Positions 14,321-19,982 of a stretch of DNA of 54,707 nucleotides are shown piece after piece; positions within the stretch are counted from its first letter, which is position 1, and each line of letters begins with the position of its first letter. The stretch lies in the IMG/VR virus record IMGVR_UViG_3300025809_000025, positions 1 through 54,707 of that record. One strand, 5' to 3'. The stretch is from a virus. The notes below the pieces were generated by a model. It did no database searches, was not told the origin of the DNA, and was given only the letters and a program-made list of their open reading frames with translations. Made by a program: the position numbers and the translations under genes.

Positions 14321-14587
14321 ATGTCCCAAACATCAAGAAAGATCACCTACTTTCAACACAGCAACGGTGTTGATTTCGCTTACGAGGCAAACAACCCTGC
14401 TGATAGTTGGCTACCAGTCGTCAACTATCCGCACAGAGTCTGGGTCAGTTGCAACCCAATTAATGACTCAGGTTGGCGATATGCCAACGTTAAAAAGACT
14501 GTCGCCTATATCGTTGTCGATGAGGACGACCACGGTCAGCCAGTGATCGAGAAGTGGTCAATTAAGAATCACCGTAACTTCCATTGA
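14321..14587 (+). CDS. Early protein, 88 aa
   Basis: An 88-residue protein (MSQTSRKITYFQHSNGVDFAYEANN...) with several Trp and aromatic residues and predicted beta-rich fold. It has an excellent Shine-Dalgarno within hairpin 2. No family recognised. It lies between a small membrane protein and the ArdC-like antirestriction gene. Confidence 0.78.
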   Translation: MSQTSRKITYFQHSNGVDFAYEANNPADSWLPVVNYPHRVWVSCNPINDSGWRYANVKKTVAYIVVDEDDHGQPVIEKWSIKNHRNFH

Positions 14588-14599
14588 GTAAGCACTGAG

Positions 14600-14620
14600 A
14601 GCGCCTTCGCTGAGGGCGTT
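14600..14620 (+). other. Hairpin between the 88-aa gene and ardC-like gene
   Basis: AGCGCC/GGCGTT, a 6-bp stem with a G-T pair and a 9-nt loop. It lacks a U-run, so it is probably not a terminator. The 73-nt gap also carries Shine-Dalgarno hairpin 3. Confidence 0.35.
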
Positions 14621-14641
14621 CAACTGTATTTATTCAACTCA

Positions 14642-14653
14642 GCCTGAGGAGGC
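14642..14653 (+). promoter_or_regulatory. Shine-Dalgarno hairpin 3
   Basis: GCCT-GAGG-AGGC: 4-bp stem with the GAGG tetraloop, 7 nt before ATG 14661. Confidence 0.55.
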
Positions 14654-14660
14654 AACCATT

Positions 14661-15530
14661 ATGAAAAAATATGACGAACTATTTGAGAAAGTAACCAACC
14701 GAATTATCCAGAACCTAGAGAGCGCTGATCGATGGCAGAAGCCGTGGGCTTCAATCGCTGACGGATCAGTACCCCATAACGCCAGTACAGGCAGACCCTA
14801 TTCTGGGATCAACTTCTTTAACCTTGGGTTTGAGTCTGAAAAGTGGGGGAACACTGGATGGCTAACCTACAAACAAGCTACCGCTCTGGGTGGCACTGTA
14901 CCCAAGAACAGCGCAGAGAATGGCGGCTGTGAGTATGTCTGGTTTATGGCTAAGTCGATCTATAAAGATAAGCAGACTGGCGATGACAAGATGGGATTTA
15001 TCAACAAGTGCTTCCCAGTATGGAATGTTGCCCAGATCGAAGGGCTAGAGGGTGGCAAGCAATACACCCCACCATCAGCGGGTACAGGTGCAGTCAACAG
15101 ACTGGCTGATAGCCTCAACATCAATCTTCAATATGGTGGTGATAAAGCTTGTTTCATCCCATCCATTGACACCATCAAGATGCCATCAGTTGATGCCTTT
15201 ACGACTGAGGCAAATCATGACGCAACCCTGCTTCATGAGATGGTCCATTGGACTGGTCACTCTGACCGACTAAAGCGCCAGATCAATAACAGCTTTGCAT
15301 CTGAAGGCTATGCCTTTGAAGAGTTAGTTGCTGAGTTAGGTGCGGCAATGGGTGGTGCTCTGTTAGGTATCCCCTACGAGGGACTGCAACACGAGTCCTA
15401 TATTAAGTCATGGCTTAAGTCTCTTAAGGATGACCCCAGACATATCGTTAAGGCGGCTAAGCAAGCGTCTAAGGCTGTTCAGTATCTAGATGAGAACGGT
15501 AGTACTGACCTATTGGAGCAGGCGGCATAA
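14661..15530 (+). CDS. ArdC-like antirestriction protein, 289 aa
   Basis: Residues 1-120 resemble the ArdC N-terminal ssDNA-binding domain (KPWA, YSGINFFNL, GWLTYKQATALGG, CFPVWNVAQ). The C-terminal domain is a zincin-like metallopeptidase: HEMVH at residues 192-196 and a downstream FEELVAELG near residue 220 supplying the third ligand. ArdC proteins protect incoming DNA from restriction enzymes, and the early position fits. Length (~290 aa) is normal and the active-site residues are intact. It lies inside the segment bracketed by the two ribozymes. Confidence 0.92.
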   Translation: MKKYDELFEKVTNRIIQNLESADRWQKPWASIADGSVPHNASTGRPYSGINFFNLGFESEKWGNTGWLTYKQATALGGTVPKNSAENGGCEYVWFMAKSIYKDKQTGDDKMGFINKCFPVWNVAQIEGLEGGKQYTPPSAGTGAVNRLADSLNINLQYGGDKACFIPSIDTIKMPSVDAFTTEANHDATLLHEMVHWTGHSDRLKRQINNSFASEGYAFEELVAELGAAMGGALLGIPYEGLQHESYIKSWLKSLKDDPRHIVKAAKQASKAVQYLDENGSTDLLEQAA

Positions 15531-15564
15531 GGGTGAAAGATTTATTTTCCCCGACTCAAAAAAT

Positions 15565-15622
15565 TCTAGCTGATGAGCAACTGGATGGTGACCAGTCGAA
15601 ACGCCCAGTGGGGCGTCCTAGA
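15565..15622 (+). ncRNA. Hammerhead ribozyme, type I topology
   Basis: Stem I (open ended): TCTAG (15565-15569) with CTAGA (15618-15622). The core CTGATGA lies at 15570-15576. Stem II: G15577-C15597 plus ACTGG/CCAGT (15580-15584 with 15592-15596), with a 2-nt CA bulge and a 7-nt loop. GAAA lies at 15598-15601. Stem III: ACGCCC/GGGCGT (15601-15606 with 15611-15616), 6 bp with loop AGTG. The triplet GTC ends at C15617, the expected cleavage site. The bulge next to the core in stem II is unusual and could lower activity. It lies 34 nt after the ardC-like stop and 8 nt before Shine-Dalgarno hairpin 4. Confidence 0.88.
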
Positions 15623-15630
15623 TAACCAAC

Positions 15631-15646
15631 AATCCTGAGGAGGATT
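15631..15646 (+). promoter_or_regulatory. Shine-Dalgarno hairpin 4
   Basis: AATCCT-GAGG-AGGATT: 6-bp stem, GAGG tetraloop, 4 nt before ATG 15651. Immediately follows the second hammerhead. Confidence 0.7.
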
Positions 15647-15650
15647 AAAT

Positions 15651-15956
15651 ATGCAAAAAGCACACTTGCACCTCATTAAATGGGGCTTAGAAAAAGGATA
15701 CACAATTGAGGTTGATATTGAAGGTCATCATGAGTATCGCGGTACTAGCTACAAGGAAGCAAAGGAAGCCAGTGAAGCCGGAGATATGGGCTGTATATAT
15801 CTTATCACTGGTCAAGCCGAAACAGACTACTCCTACTTTGGCTATATGCACGAGTGGAAGCAAAATCCTGATGAAATAATCTATGACTACGGTCTTGATG
15901 CTGTCTCTGAAGAATGGGCGCGTGATTACGATAAGCATTGCGAGGTTGCGGAATGA
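15651..15956 (+). CDS. Early protein, 101 aa
   Basis: A 101-residue acidic protein (MQKAHLHLIKWGLEKGYTIEVDIEGHHEYRG...). It starts with a helix and a strand and carries many Tyr, Glu and Asp. No family is recognised with confidence. Its stop overlaps the next start by an ATGA junction. Acidic small early proteins sometimes mimic DNA, but that is speculation. Confidence 0.78.
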   Translation: MQKAHLHLIKWGLEKGYTIEVDIEGHHEYRGTSYKEAKEASEAGDMGCIYLITGQAETDYSYFGYMHEWKQNPDEIIYDYGLDAVSEEWARDYDKHCEVAE

Positions 15957-16222
15957 AGTCTACCACCAAGCGAATTGATGAAGCTAAAAGTCGTATCGAA
16001 CAAGCTAGCGATGAGATTGATCGAGCCAAAGAGGCAATAATATTGTTCGTCCTCGTAAATCGAAACCGAAAACGAGTTGCTGAATTGTCAGGCGTACACC
16101 TAAACACAGTGTCTGATTTTGTCAGCGGTCGGAGAGGCGGCATACGTCTAGACACCTTGATCAAGATCGAAAAAGCTTGCCACGTCATCAAAGAGAGTCC
16201 GTTTTTTATGCCGAAGAGTTAG
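15953..16222 (+). CDS. HTH DNA-binding protein, 89 aa
   Basis: ATG 15953 overlaps the previous stop and has GAGG 8 nt upstream; a TTG five codons earlier is less likely. Residues 1-40 are helical (coiled-coil), and residues ~45-75 (RVAELSGVHLNTVSDFVSGRRGG) form an XRE-type helix-turn-helix. It may be a transcription regulator of the early operon. Confidence 0.8.
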   Translation: MKSTTKRIDEAKSRIEQASDEIDRAKEAIILFVLVNRNRKRVAELSGVHLNTVSDFVSGRRGGIRLDTLIKIEKACHVIKESPFFMPKS

Positions 16223-16240
16223 TCGGAGTAAACAGCAGGG

Positions 16241-16282
16241 AGCTACCTGAATGGTAGTTTCTTAGTGTTAATTCCAACACTA
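16241..16282 (+). ncRNA. Two leader hairpins before the 55-aa gene
   Basis: AGCTACC/GGTAGTT (16241-16259, 7 bp with one G-T) and TAGTGTT/AACACTA (16263-16282, 7 bp). A long-range TTAGT/ACTAA pairing (16219-16223 with 16285-16289) would close both into a junction but competes with Shine-Dalgarno hairpin 5. No ribozyme core is seen. Confidence 0.45.
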
Positions 16283-16286
16283 CAAC

Positions 16287-16304
16287 TAATCCTGAGGAGG
16301 ATTA
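16287..16304 (+). promoter_or_regulatory. Shine-Dalgarno hairpin 5
   Basis: TAATCCT-GAGG-AGGATTA: the longest of the set, a perfect 7-bp stem with the GAGG tetraloop, 3 nt before ATG 16308. Confidence 0.72.
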
Positions 16305-16307
16305 ATC

Positions 16308-16475
16308 ATGGAAACAATTGATGCAACGCCAACATGGCAAGAAACAGCAGTAATGCTTACGCAGATACTGGAATCGGGCAGTGACAAGTCTTGGGCACGC
16401 GATGAGATTATTCGAATGGGCAAGATCATTGATCAACAGCAGGCATTCATTAAGCAGTCAAAGGAGGTGGCGTGA
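16308..16475 (+). CDS. Small early protein, 55 aa
   Basis: A 55-residue helical protein (METIDATPTWQETAVMLTQILESGSDKSW...). It has an ideal Shine-Dalgarno in hairpin 5 and its stop overlaps the next start. No family recognised. Confidence 0.72.
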   Translation: METIDATPTWQETAVMLTQILESGSDKSWARDEIIRMGKIIDQQQAFIKQSKEVA

Positions 16476-16765
16476 TGGAAGTTTCAAAGAAGCGTCATCA
16501 AGAAATAATTAACCTAGCTAACACGCTATCAAACGATGATTTATGTACTTTGATTAATGCGGTTAGTAGTAGGTTAGAAGTTTACTTAGGCACAATCGGC
16601 TTAGTGTGTATTTCAACTGAGGTTGAATACGCTCACATGAACGGTATGACAGTACAAGTCAATACCACAATGGCTCAGCTGGATGATATGCGTGAAGACG
16701 ATCAGATCCAACATGCAATGAAAATGTATGAGCTGCGTAATCCAGAAAAGGAGGTGGCGCGATGA
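16475..16765 (+). CDS. Early protein, 96 aa
   Basis: ATG 16475 is chosen because AGGAGG lies ~7 nt upstream; a GTG one codon earlier is possible. The protein is helical with a central beta patch (LVCISTEVEYAHMNGMTVQV). Start and stop overlap both neighbours, indicating translational coupling. Function unknown. Confidence 0.75.
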   Translation: MEVSKKRHQEIINLANTLSNDDLCTLINAVSSRLEVYLGTIGLVCISTEVEYAHMNGMTVQVNTTMAQLDDMREDDQIQHAMKMYELRNPEKEVAR

Positions 16766-17142
16766 GAGATTCAACTTATATGATCGACCTTAACGTCGTT
16801 ACCTTCGATGCATTCTGCAAGCTAGATGCGCTAGACGAAACCTTTATAGGCACCCCCGATTATATGGGGGTTGCTTACTTTTGGGGTCATGGAGTGAAGC
16901 ATTACCTTCGAGAAGCTTCTCAAGCACAGAGACGTAGAATCCATAAAAAATGGCTTGAACAAGGACTTGATCTGTACGACGACAGTGACGACCACTTTAG
17001 AGTTATAGGTGAAGTGATGCCGCGCTATCGTCAAGAGATACAGAACAGTCTGAAGGTCAACGGCTTTGAAAAGCACCGTGTACCCGAATGGAACAGGGTC
17101 AAGTTTGGAAACAATCCACCAGTGACAGCGGAGGTAGCGTAA
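16762..17142 (+). CDS. Early protein, 126 aa
   Basis: A 126-residue protein (MRDSTYMIDLNVVTFDAFCKLDALDETF...) with mixed helices and acidic patches. It is preceded by AAGGAGGTGG and overlaps both neighbours. No domain is recognised. Confidence 0.75.
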   Translation: MRDSTYMIDLNVVTFDAFCKLDALDETFIGTPDYMGVAYFWGHGVKHYLREASQAQRRRIHKKWLEQGLDLYDDSDDHFRVIGEVMPRYRQEIQNSLKVNGFEKHRVPEWNRVKFGNNPPVTAEVA

Positions 17143-17321
17143 TGAACAAATTTAAATGTGAGCAATGCGACTTCTTTGGCAATGATGATGAAATTGTCAT
17201 TGTTAAAGAGGTTGATATGGAACCATACGGAGACAGAAAGGTTGAAAGGGCAAGCTACTACTATCACTGCCCAGACTGCAACTCTGACGACCTCACAGAA
17301 TACGCTGAGGTGAATTGGTAA
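17142..17321 (+). CDS. Zinc-ribbon protein, 59 aa
   Basis: ATG 17142 overlaps the previous stop (TAATG) with GGAGG before it. CEQC (residues 6-9) and CPDC (residues ~44-47) frame a classic four-Cys zinc ribbon. Such mini-proteins usually contact nucleic acid or polymerase; the partner is unknown. Confidence 0.8.
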   Translation: MNKFKCEQCDFFGNDDEIVIVKEVDMEPYGDRKVERASYYYHCPDCNSDDLTEYAEVNW

Positions 17322-17332
17322 ACCCCGAAATT

Positions 17333-17401
17333 GCGCTAAGGATGGCGCTCTTTTTCGTTAGTTTTTCAGGTGCAACCCGAGGGTTGTATCTAATGAACTA
17401 A
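17333..17401 (+). ncRNA. Structured gap with a 10-bp tetraloop hairpin
   Basis: The 97-nt gap before the 112-aa gene holds a short GCGC/GCGC hairpin followed by a T-run (17333-17355), possibly a weak terminator. It also holds a 10-bp stem AGGTGCAACC/GGTTGTATCT with a CGAG tetraloop (17368-17391), enclosed by TTAGTT/AACTAA (17358-17363 with 17396-17401). Possibly a regulatory leader. Confidence 0.45.
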
Positions 17402-17418
17402 TCAAAGAGGAAAGCAAC

Positions 17419-17757
17419 ATGTTTTTATTTAAAGAAACGCTAGAACACGCAGGCATGGCAGACACCAGAACACAGAAGCTTGCCGAAGCACTCAACTTAC
17501 TGCACTCAGCTATATCGCAGTGCGATCTAGGCAACAGAAAAATCTTTGCGGACAACTTCCCTTACGCTGTTAGGTCTGCCGTCGAGTACGCAAAGATAGA
17601 GGAGCTAAATCAAGACTTGTGGGGGATTAGCGCACTGGATCGATACCGACAAGACACTGAGCTTGCAGAGTGGATCTCTGAATACTCAGAGTATGAAGAC
17701 AGCATCCAGACTCATCCAATTAGAGATAATGTATTCGATATGGGAGACTACCGATGA
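17419..17757 (+). CDS. Early protein, 112 aa
   Basis: A 112-residue helical protein (MFLFKETLEHAGMADTRTQKLAEALNLLHS...). GAGGAAAGCAAC precedes the ATG. It overlaps the next start by an ATGA junction. No family recognised. Confidence 0.76.
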   Translation: MFLFKETLEHAGMADTRTQKLAEALNLLHSAISQCDLGNRKIFADNFPYAVRSAVEYAKIEELNQDLWGISALDRYRQDTELAEWISEYSEYEDSIQTHPIRDNVFDMGDYR

Positions 17758-17885
17758 TTATTGAAATCATTTTTACAATTGTATTTTTTTCCGCAATGGC
17801 TGTGCTTTTAAGTGGAGCTTTTCTAATCGTTCAGGACAAAGAAAGACAATACCAAGAGAGAAGGAATCAACGTGACAACAAATGA
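17754..17885 (+). CDS. Small membrane protein, 43 aa
   Basis: A 43-residue protein with one N-terminal membrane segment (IIFTIVFFSAMAVLLSGAFLIV) and a charged tail. Overlaps the genes on both sides, which supports it. Role unknown. Confidence 0.62.
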   Translation: MIIEIIFTIVFFSAMAVLLSGAFLIVQDKERQYQERRNQRDNK

Positions 17886-18063
17886 AGAACTGCAACACCT
17901 TATGCGAAAGCACAATCTGTCTCAGACTGATGTTTCAAAAATGCTAGAGATTCCCTTGGACACTGTAAAAAACTACAGCCGAACCGCTAACCGTAGTAGA
18001 GTGCCCAAGGTAGTCATAATAGCTTTGCGTTTGAGTATTCAACTAAGAGACAAAACGGAATGA
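17872..18063 (+). CDS. Small HTH regulator, 63 aa
   Basis: GTG start 17872 with AAGGA upstream. Residues 8-40 (LMRKHNLSQTDVSKMLEIPLDTVKNYSR) form a Cro/C1-type helix-turn-helix and the whole protein is just that domain. It is the last early gene and converges with the replication operon, overlapping the last 50 nt of an opposite-strand gene. A Cro-like role is plausible. Confidence 0.75.
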   Translation: MTTNEELQHLMRKHNLSQTDVSKMLEIPLDTVKNYSRTANRSRVPKVVIIALRLSIQLRDKTE

Positions 18064-18439
18064 GAAAGACCCACTTTGGATGCCGGTCCTGAGGACCATG
18101 AATTTGGACCGGCTCCATCCCTTCAAGCAAGATACATTCAAGTATCCCCTCCCTGCTAAACCAATACTCCCCCTTACCTGTATCAATCACCCAGAAATCA
18201 GCTAGCGACACGCTGAATGCAGACGGCTTGTTGTGGTAGTACTCGACCACAATGTTGCCTGTCTTTTGCGACATCGGATCGTACTTAACCTCAACAGTTT
18301 TACCTATCTCAGGAATCTCAATATCCCAGTCGGGATGATACCCCTCAGCCTTCCTAGCTTGAGGGAATACCAATCTCAACCGATCAAGTAAGTTACGCTC
18401 AATCGCCTCGCCTCGAATGAGGTCTTTAGCGAATCCCAT
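18014..18439 (-). CDS. PD-(D/E)XK nuclease-like protein, 141 aa
   Basis: ATG 18439 (MGFAKDLIRGEAIERNLL) is chosen over an upstream in-frame ATG that would overlap the preceding gene more. The core YHPDWDIEI...GKTVEVKYD gives Asp and Glu-x-Lys on adjacent strands, as in PD-(D/E)XK nucleases and resolvases. It is last in the replication operon. The family is inferred from the motif. Confidence 0.7.
   Translation of the reverse strand: MGFAKDLIRGEAIERNLLDRLRLVFPQARKAEGYHPDWDIEIPEIGKTVEVKYDPMSQKTGNIVVEYYHNKPSAFSVSLADFWVIDTGKGEYWFSREGILECILLEGMEPVQIHGPQDRHPKWVFLIPFCLLVEYSNAKLL
18082..18113. repeat. 8-bp inverted repeat at the convergence point
   Basis: GCCGGTCC (18082-18089) and GGACCGGC (18106-18113), with an alternative inner pairing GGTCC/GGACC (18085-18097). 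It lies just past the end of the early operon, within the 3' coding end of the opposite gene. It could slow converging polymerases; no U-run is present. Confidence 0.45.
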
Positions 18440-18716
18440 TTGCTCTGTCTTTTTTCCACAGCATCTCAACGCCAATCTTTACTAAGTCTTTACTGTGACT
18501 GGGCGTTGCATTATCTGGAATGCTGTCTATTGCCGCTCGCCTTTCATCCTTGCTTGGCAGTTCCAGTATGTTGCTTGGAAGGTAATAGGGTAGGGTTGCT
18601 TTTGCTAGATCATGAAAGTCTGGATCTAGGTTGTCCTCTATATACTGGAGGCACTGGGGGTAGTATGTTTTTTTCGCGGCTAATTTTATTTCAGCATTGA
18701 ACTTTGCAGGCTTCAT
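18426..18716 (-). CDS. Hypothetical replication-operon protein, 96 aa
   Basis: A 96-residue helical protein (MKPAKFNAEIKLAAKKTYYPQCLQYIEDNLD...) lying between two PD-(D/E)XK proteins and overlapping both. Function not recognised; context suggests DNA metabolism. Confidence 0.7.
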   Translation of the reverse strand: MKPAKFNAEIKLAAKKTYYPQCLQYIEDNLDPDFHDLAKATLPYYLPSNILELPSKDERRAAIDSIPDNATPSHSKDLVKIGVEMLWKKDRANGIR

Positions 18717-19128
18717 TGGGAACCTCTAGTAATTCTCTCATTAACAAGATGCCTGTCTCCCAATCCACCGTGACTGTTTCGACAGGTTTAAATGAGTATT
18801 CCTTGAATGTCCGTAACGGAAATACCATGCGTATCGGTTGGCGGTCGTACTTGTATATCAGCACCGGAATATAATCATCCCCTGCTGAAGTCTTTGCTTG
18901 CTCCCACCACTCCGGCTTGTACCAGTGACCAGTCGCGTATCGTTTGGCTTCGATCATTAAGTTGTGAAACTCAATGTCAGCCTTGCCGCAAGTCTGGTAT
19001 TGATCTAGGTTTCGCTTTAGGTGATTAGCGCAGGAGCCGAACTCATCTTGAAATTTCTTGATGAGCTCACGCTCAAACGCATGACCCTTAGCGCGACCGT
19101 TTATCAACTCTCTTCCTCTTCTAACCAC
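18691..19128 (-). CDS. PD-(D/E)XK nuclease / Holliday-junction resolvase-like, 145 aa
   Basis: GHAFERELIKKFQDEFG near residue 15, then KADIEFHNLMIEAKRY (Asp and Glu-x-Lys near residues 50-62), match Hjc/VRR-type resolvase folds. Several starts are possible; GTG 19128 or a TTG at 19107 that overlaps the upstream stop. It probably resolves branched replication intermediates before packaging. Confidence 0.78.
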   Translation of the reverse strand: MVRRGRELINGRAKGHAFERELIKKFQDEFGSCANHLKRNLDQYQTCGKADIEFHNLMIEAKRYATGHWYKPEWWEQAKTSAGDDYIPVLIYKYDRQPIRMVFPLRTFKEYSFKPVETVTVDWETGILLMRELLEVPNEACKVQC

Positions 19129-19349
19129 TGCAAGTAAACTCTTGCCTTTTGCAATGACTGGACCTTTCCGTTTGGATGATTTTCATATCGCCAAACATAC
19201 TTCTGAACATTACCTTTGAGGTAACCTTTGAACTGCTCAGATGTCATAGAGGATTTGATAGCTTCGATGCACTCAATCGCATCGTCTGATTTCTTATAGT
19301 GTTTGGGCTGATTTACAGCGTCCCACTCTTGAGGTGTTGCATTAACCAT
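19104..19349 (-). CDS. DUF3310 protein, 81 aa
   Basis: VNQPKHYKKS...IECIEAIKSSMTSEQFKGYLKGNVQKYVWRY is the DUF3310 signature, common in phage replication regions and sometimes called nucleotide kinase-like, though its role is uncertain. Full length, overlapping neighbours on both sides. Confidence 0.9.
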   Translation of the reverse strand: MVNATPQEWDAVNQPKHYKKSDDAIECIEAIKSSMTSEQFKGYLKGNVQKYVWRYENHPNGKVQSLQKARVYLQWLEEEES

Positions 19350-19653
19350 TATTTTTCTCCGTTATCTTTTGTTTGGTCCAGTCGAGCAGTTCCATTTGTG
19401 TTCCGTAACGCTCTTCGAACCTCCGTTTAAAAGGGTGGCGACTTGTGTAACTAACATTGTCTTCACCGCCACGATGATGCTTGTAACAAAGGGGTATCGA
19501 CTTAAGGTGCGCCCCTTCTTTAGTTTTTCCGTCGATGTGATGCACCTCAGCAGGCGTGAATACGTTGAACTGACGGTGACATACACAACATCCAAACTGA
19601 GTGATGTCATCCATCCATTTCTTATCAACTGCATTCGCACCACGTCCTTTCAT
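19342..19653 (-). CDS. Ref-like RecA-dependent nuclease, 103 aa
   Basis: CCVCH...EVHHIDGKT...GAHLKSIPLCYKHHRGG...SRHPFKRRFEERYGTQ matches the HNH-fold recombination enhancement function (Ref) of phage P1 and relatives. Ref cuts DNA at RecA-made D-loops. The His-rich catalytic region and Cys pairs are complete. Its position beside primase-helicase fits a recombination/replication role. Confidence 0.87.
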   Translation of the reverse strand: MKGRGANAVDKKWMDDITQFGCCVCHRQFNVFTPAEVHHIDGKTKEGAHLKSIPLCYKHHRGGEDNVSYTSRHPFKRRFEERYGTQMELLDWTKQKITEKNNG

Positions 19654-19982
19654 GTACCGTAAACTCTCCGCTCAGCTCTCTCACTGGCTAGCATTGACTG
19701 CCAGACTTTGAACTCAACTTCAGCTGCCAACATCTCTGACTTTGCCGCCGCTAACATTCCCTTAGCCTTGCCTCTAGCAAGACGGGCTTCATACACATTG
19801 GCGTCTTCATCAGAAGCTCTTAATTGAGCGGCATTAGTCTTAGCTCCTTTTGCTTCAGCCATGACCATCGTTTGTGCGACAATTCTTTTCTCATCTGCAT
19901 CAGATTTCGATAGCTGATACTCAGCCTTACCAACCGCTGTGCCTGCTTCTCGAATCTTCATTGCGAAGTCTTCTTGATCCAT
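19650..19982 (-). CDS. Coiled-coil protein, 110 aa
   Basis: Almost entirely helical and Ala/Glu/Lys-rich (MDQEDFAMKIREAGTAVGKAEYQLSKSDADEK...). Overlaps the Ref-like gene by 4 nt and follows the primase-helicase directly. Function unknown. Confidence 0.72.
   Translation of the reverse strand: MDQEDFAMKIREAGTAVGKAEYQLSKSDADEKRIVAQTMVMAEAKGAKTNAAQLRASDEDANVYEARLARGKAKGMLAAAKSEMLAAEVEFKVWQSMLASERAERRVYGT

Noticed and set aside
15533-15625. GTG-started frame of 30 residues ending KRPVGRPR
   Set aside because: It lies across the type I hammerhead, has no proper Shine-Dalgarno spacing, and its sequence is fully explained by the ribozyme stems.
17282-17330. CTGACGA as a third hammerhead core
   Set aside because: A stem can form after it, but the required GAAA and cleavage triplet are absent, and it lies in a coding sequence.
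17361-17376. Pistol-ribozyme-like CAGGTGCAA
   Set aside because: The other conserved pistol segments and pseudoknot are missing, and these bases are part of a simple 10-bp hairpin.
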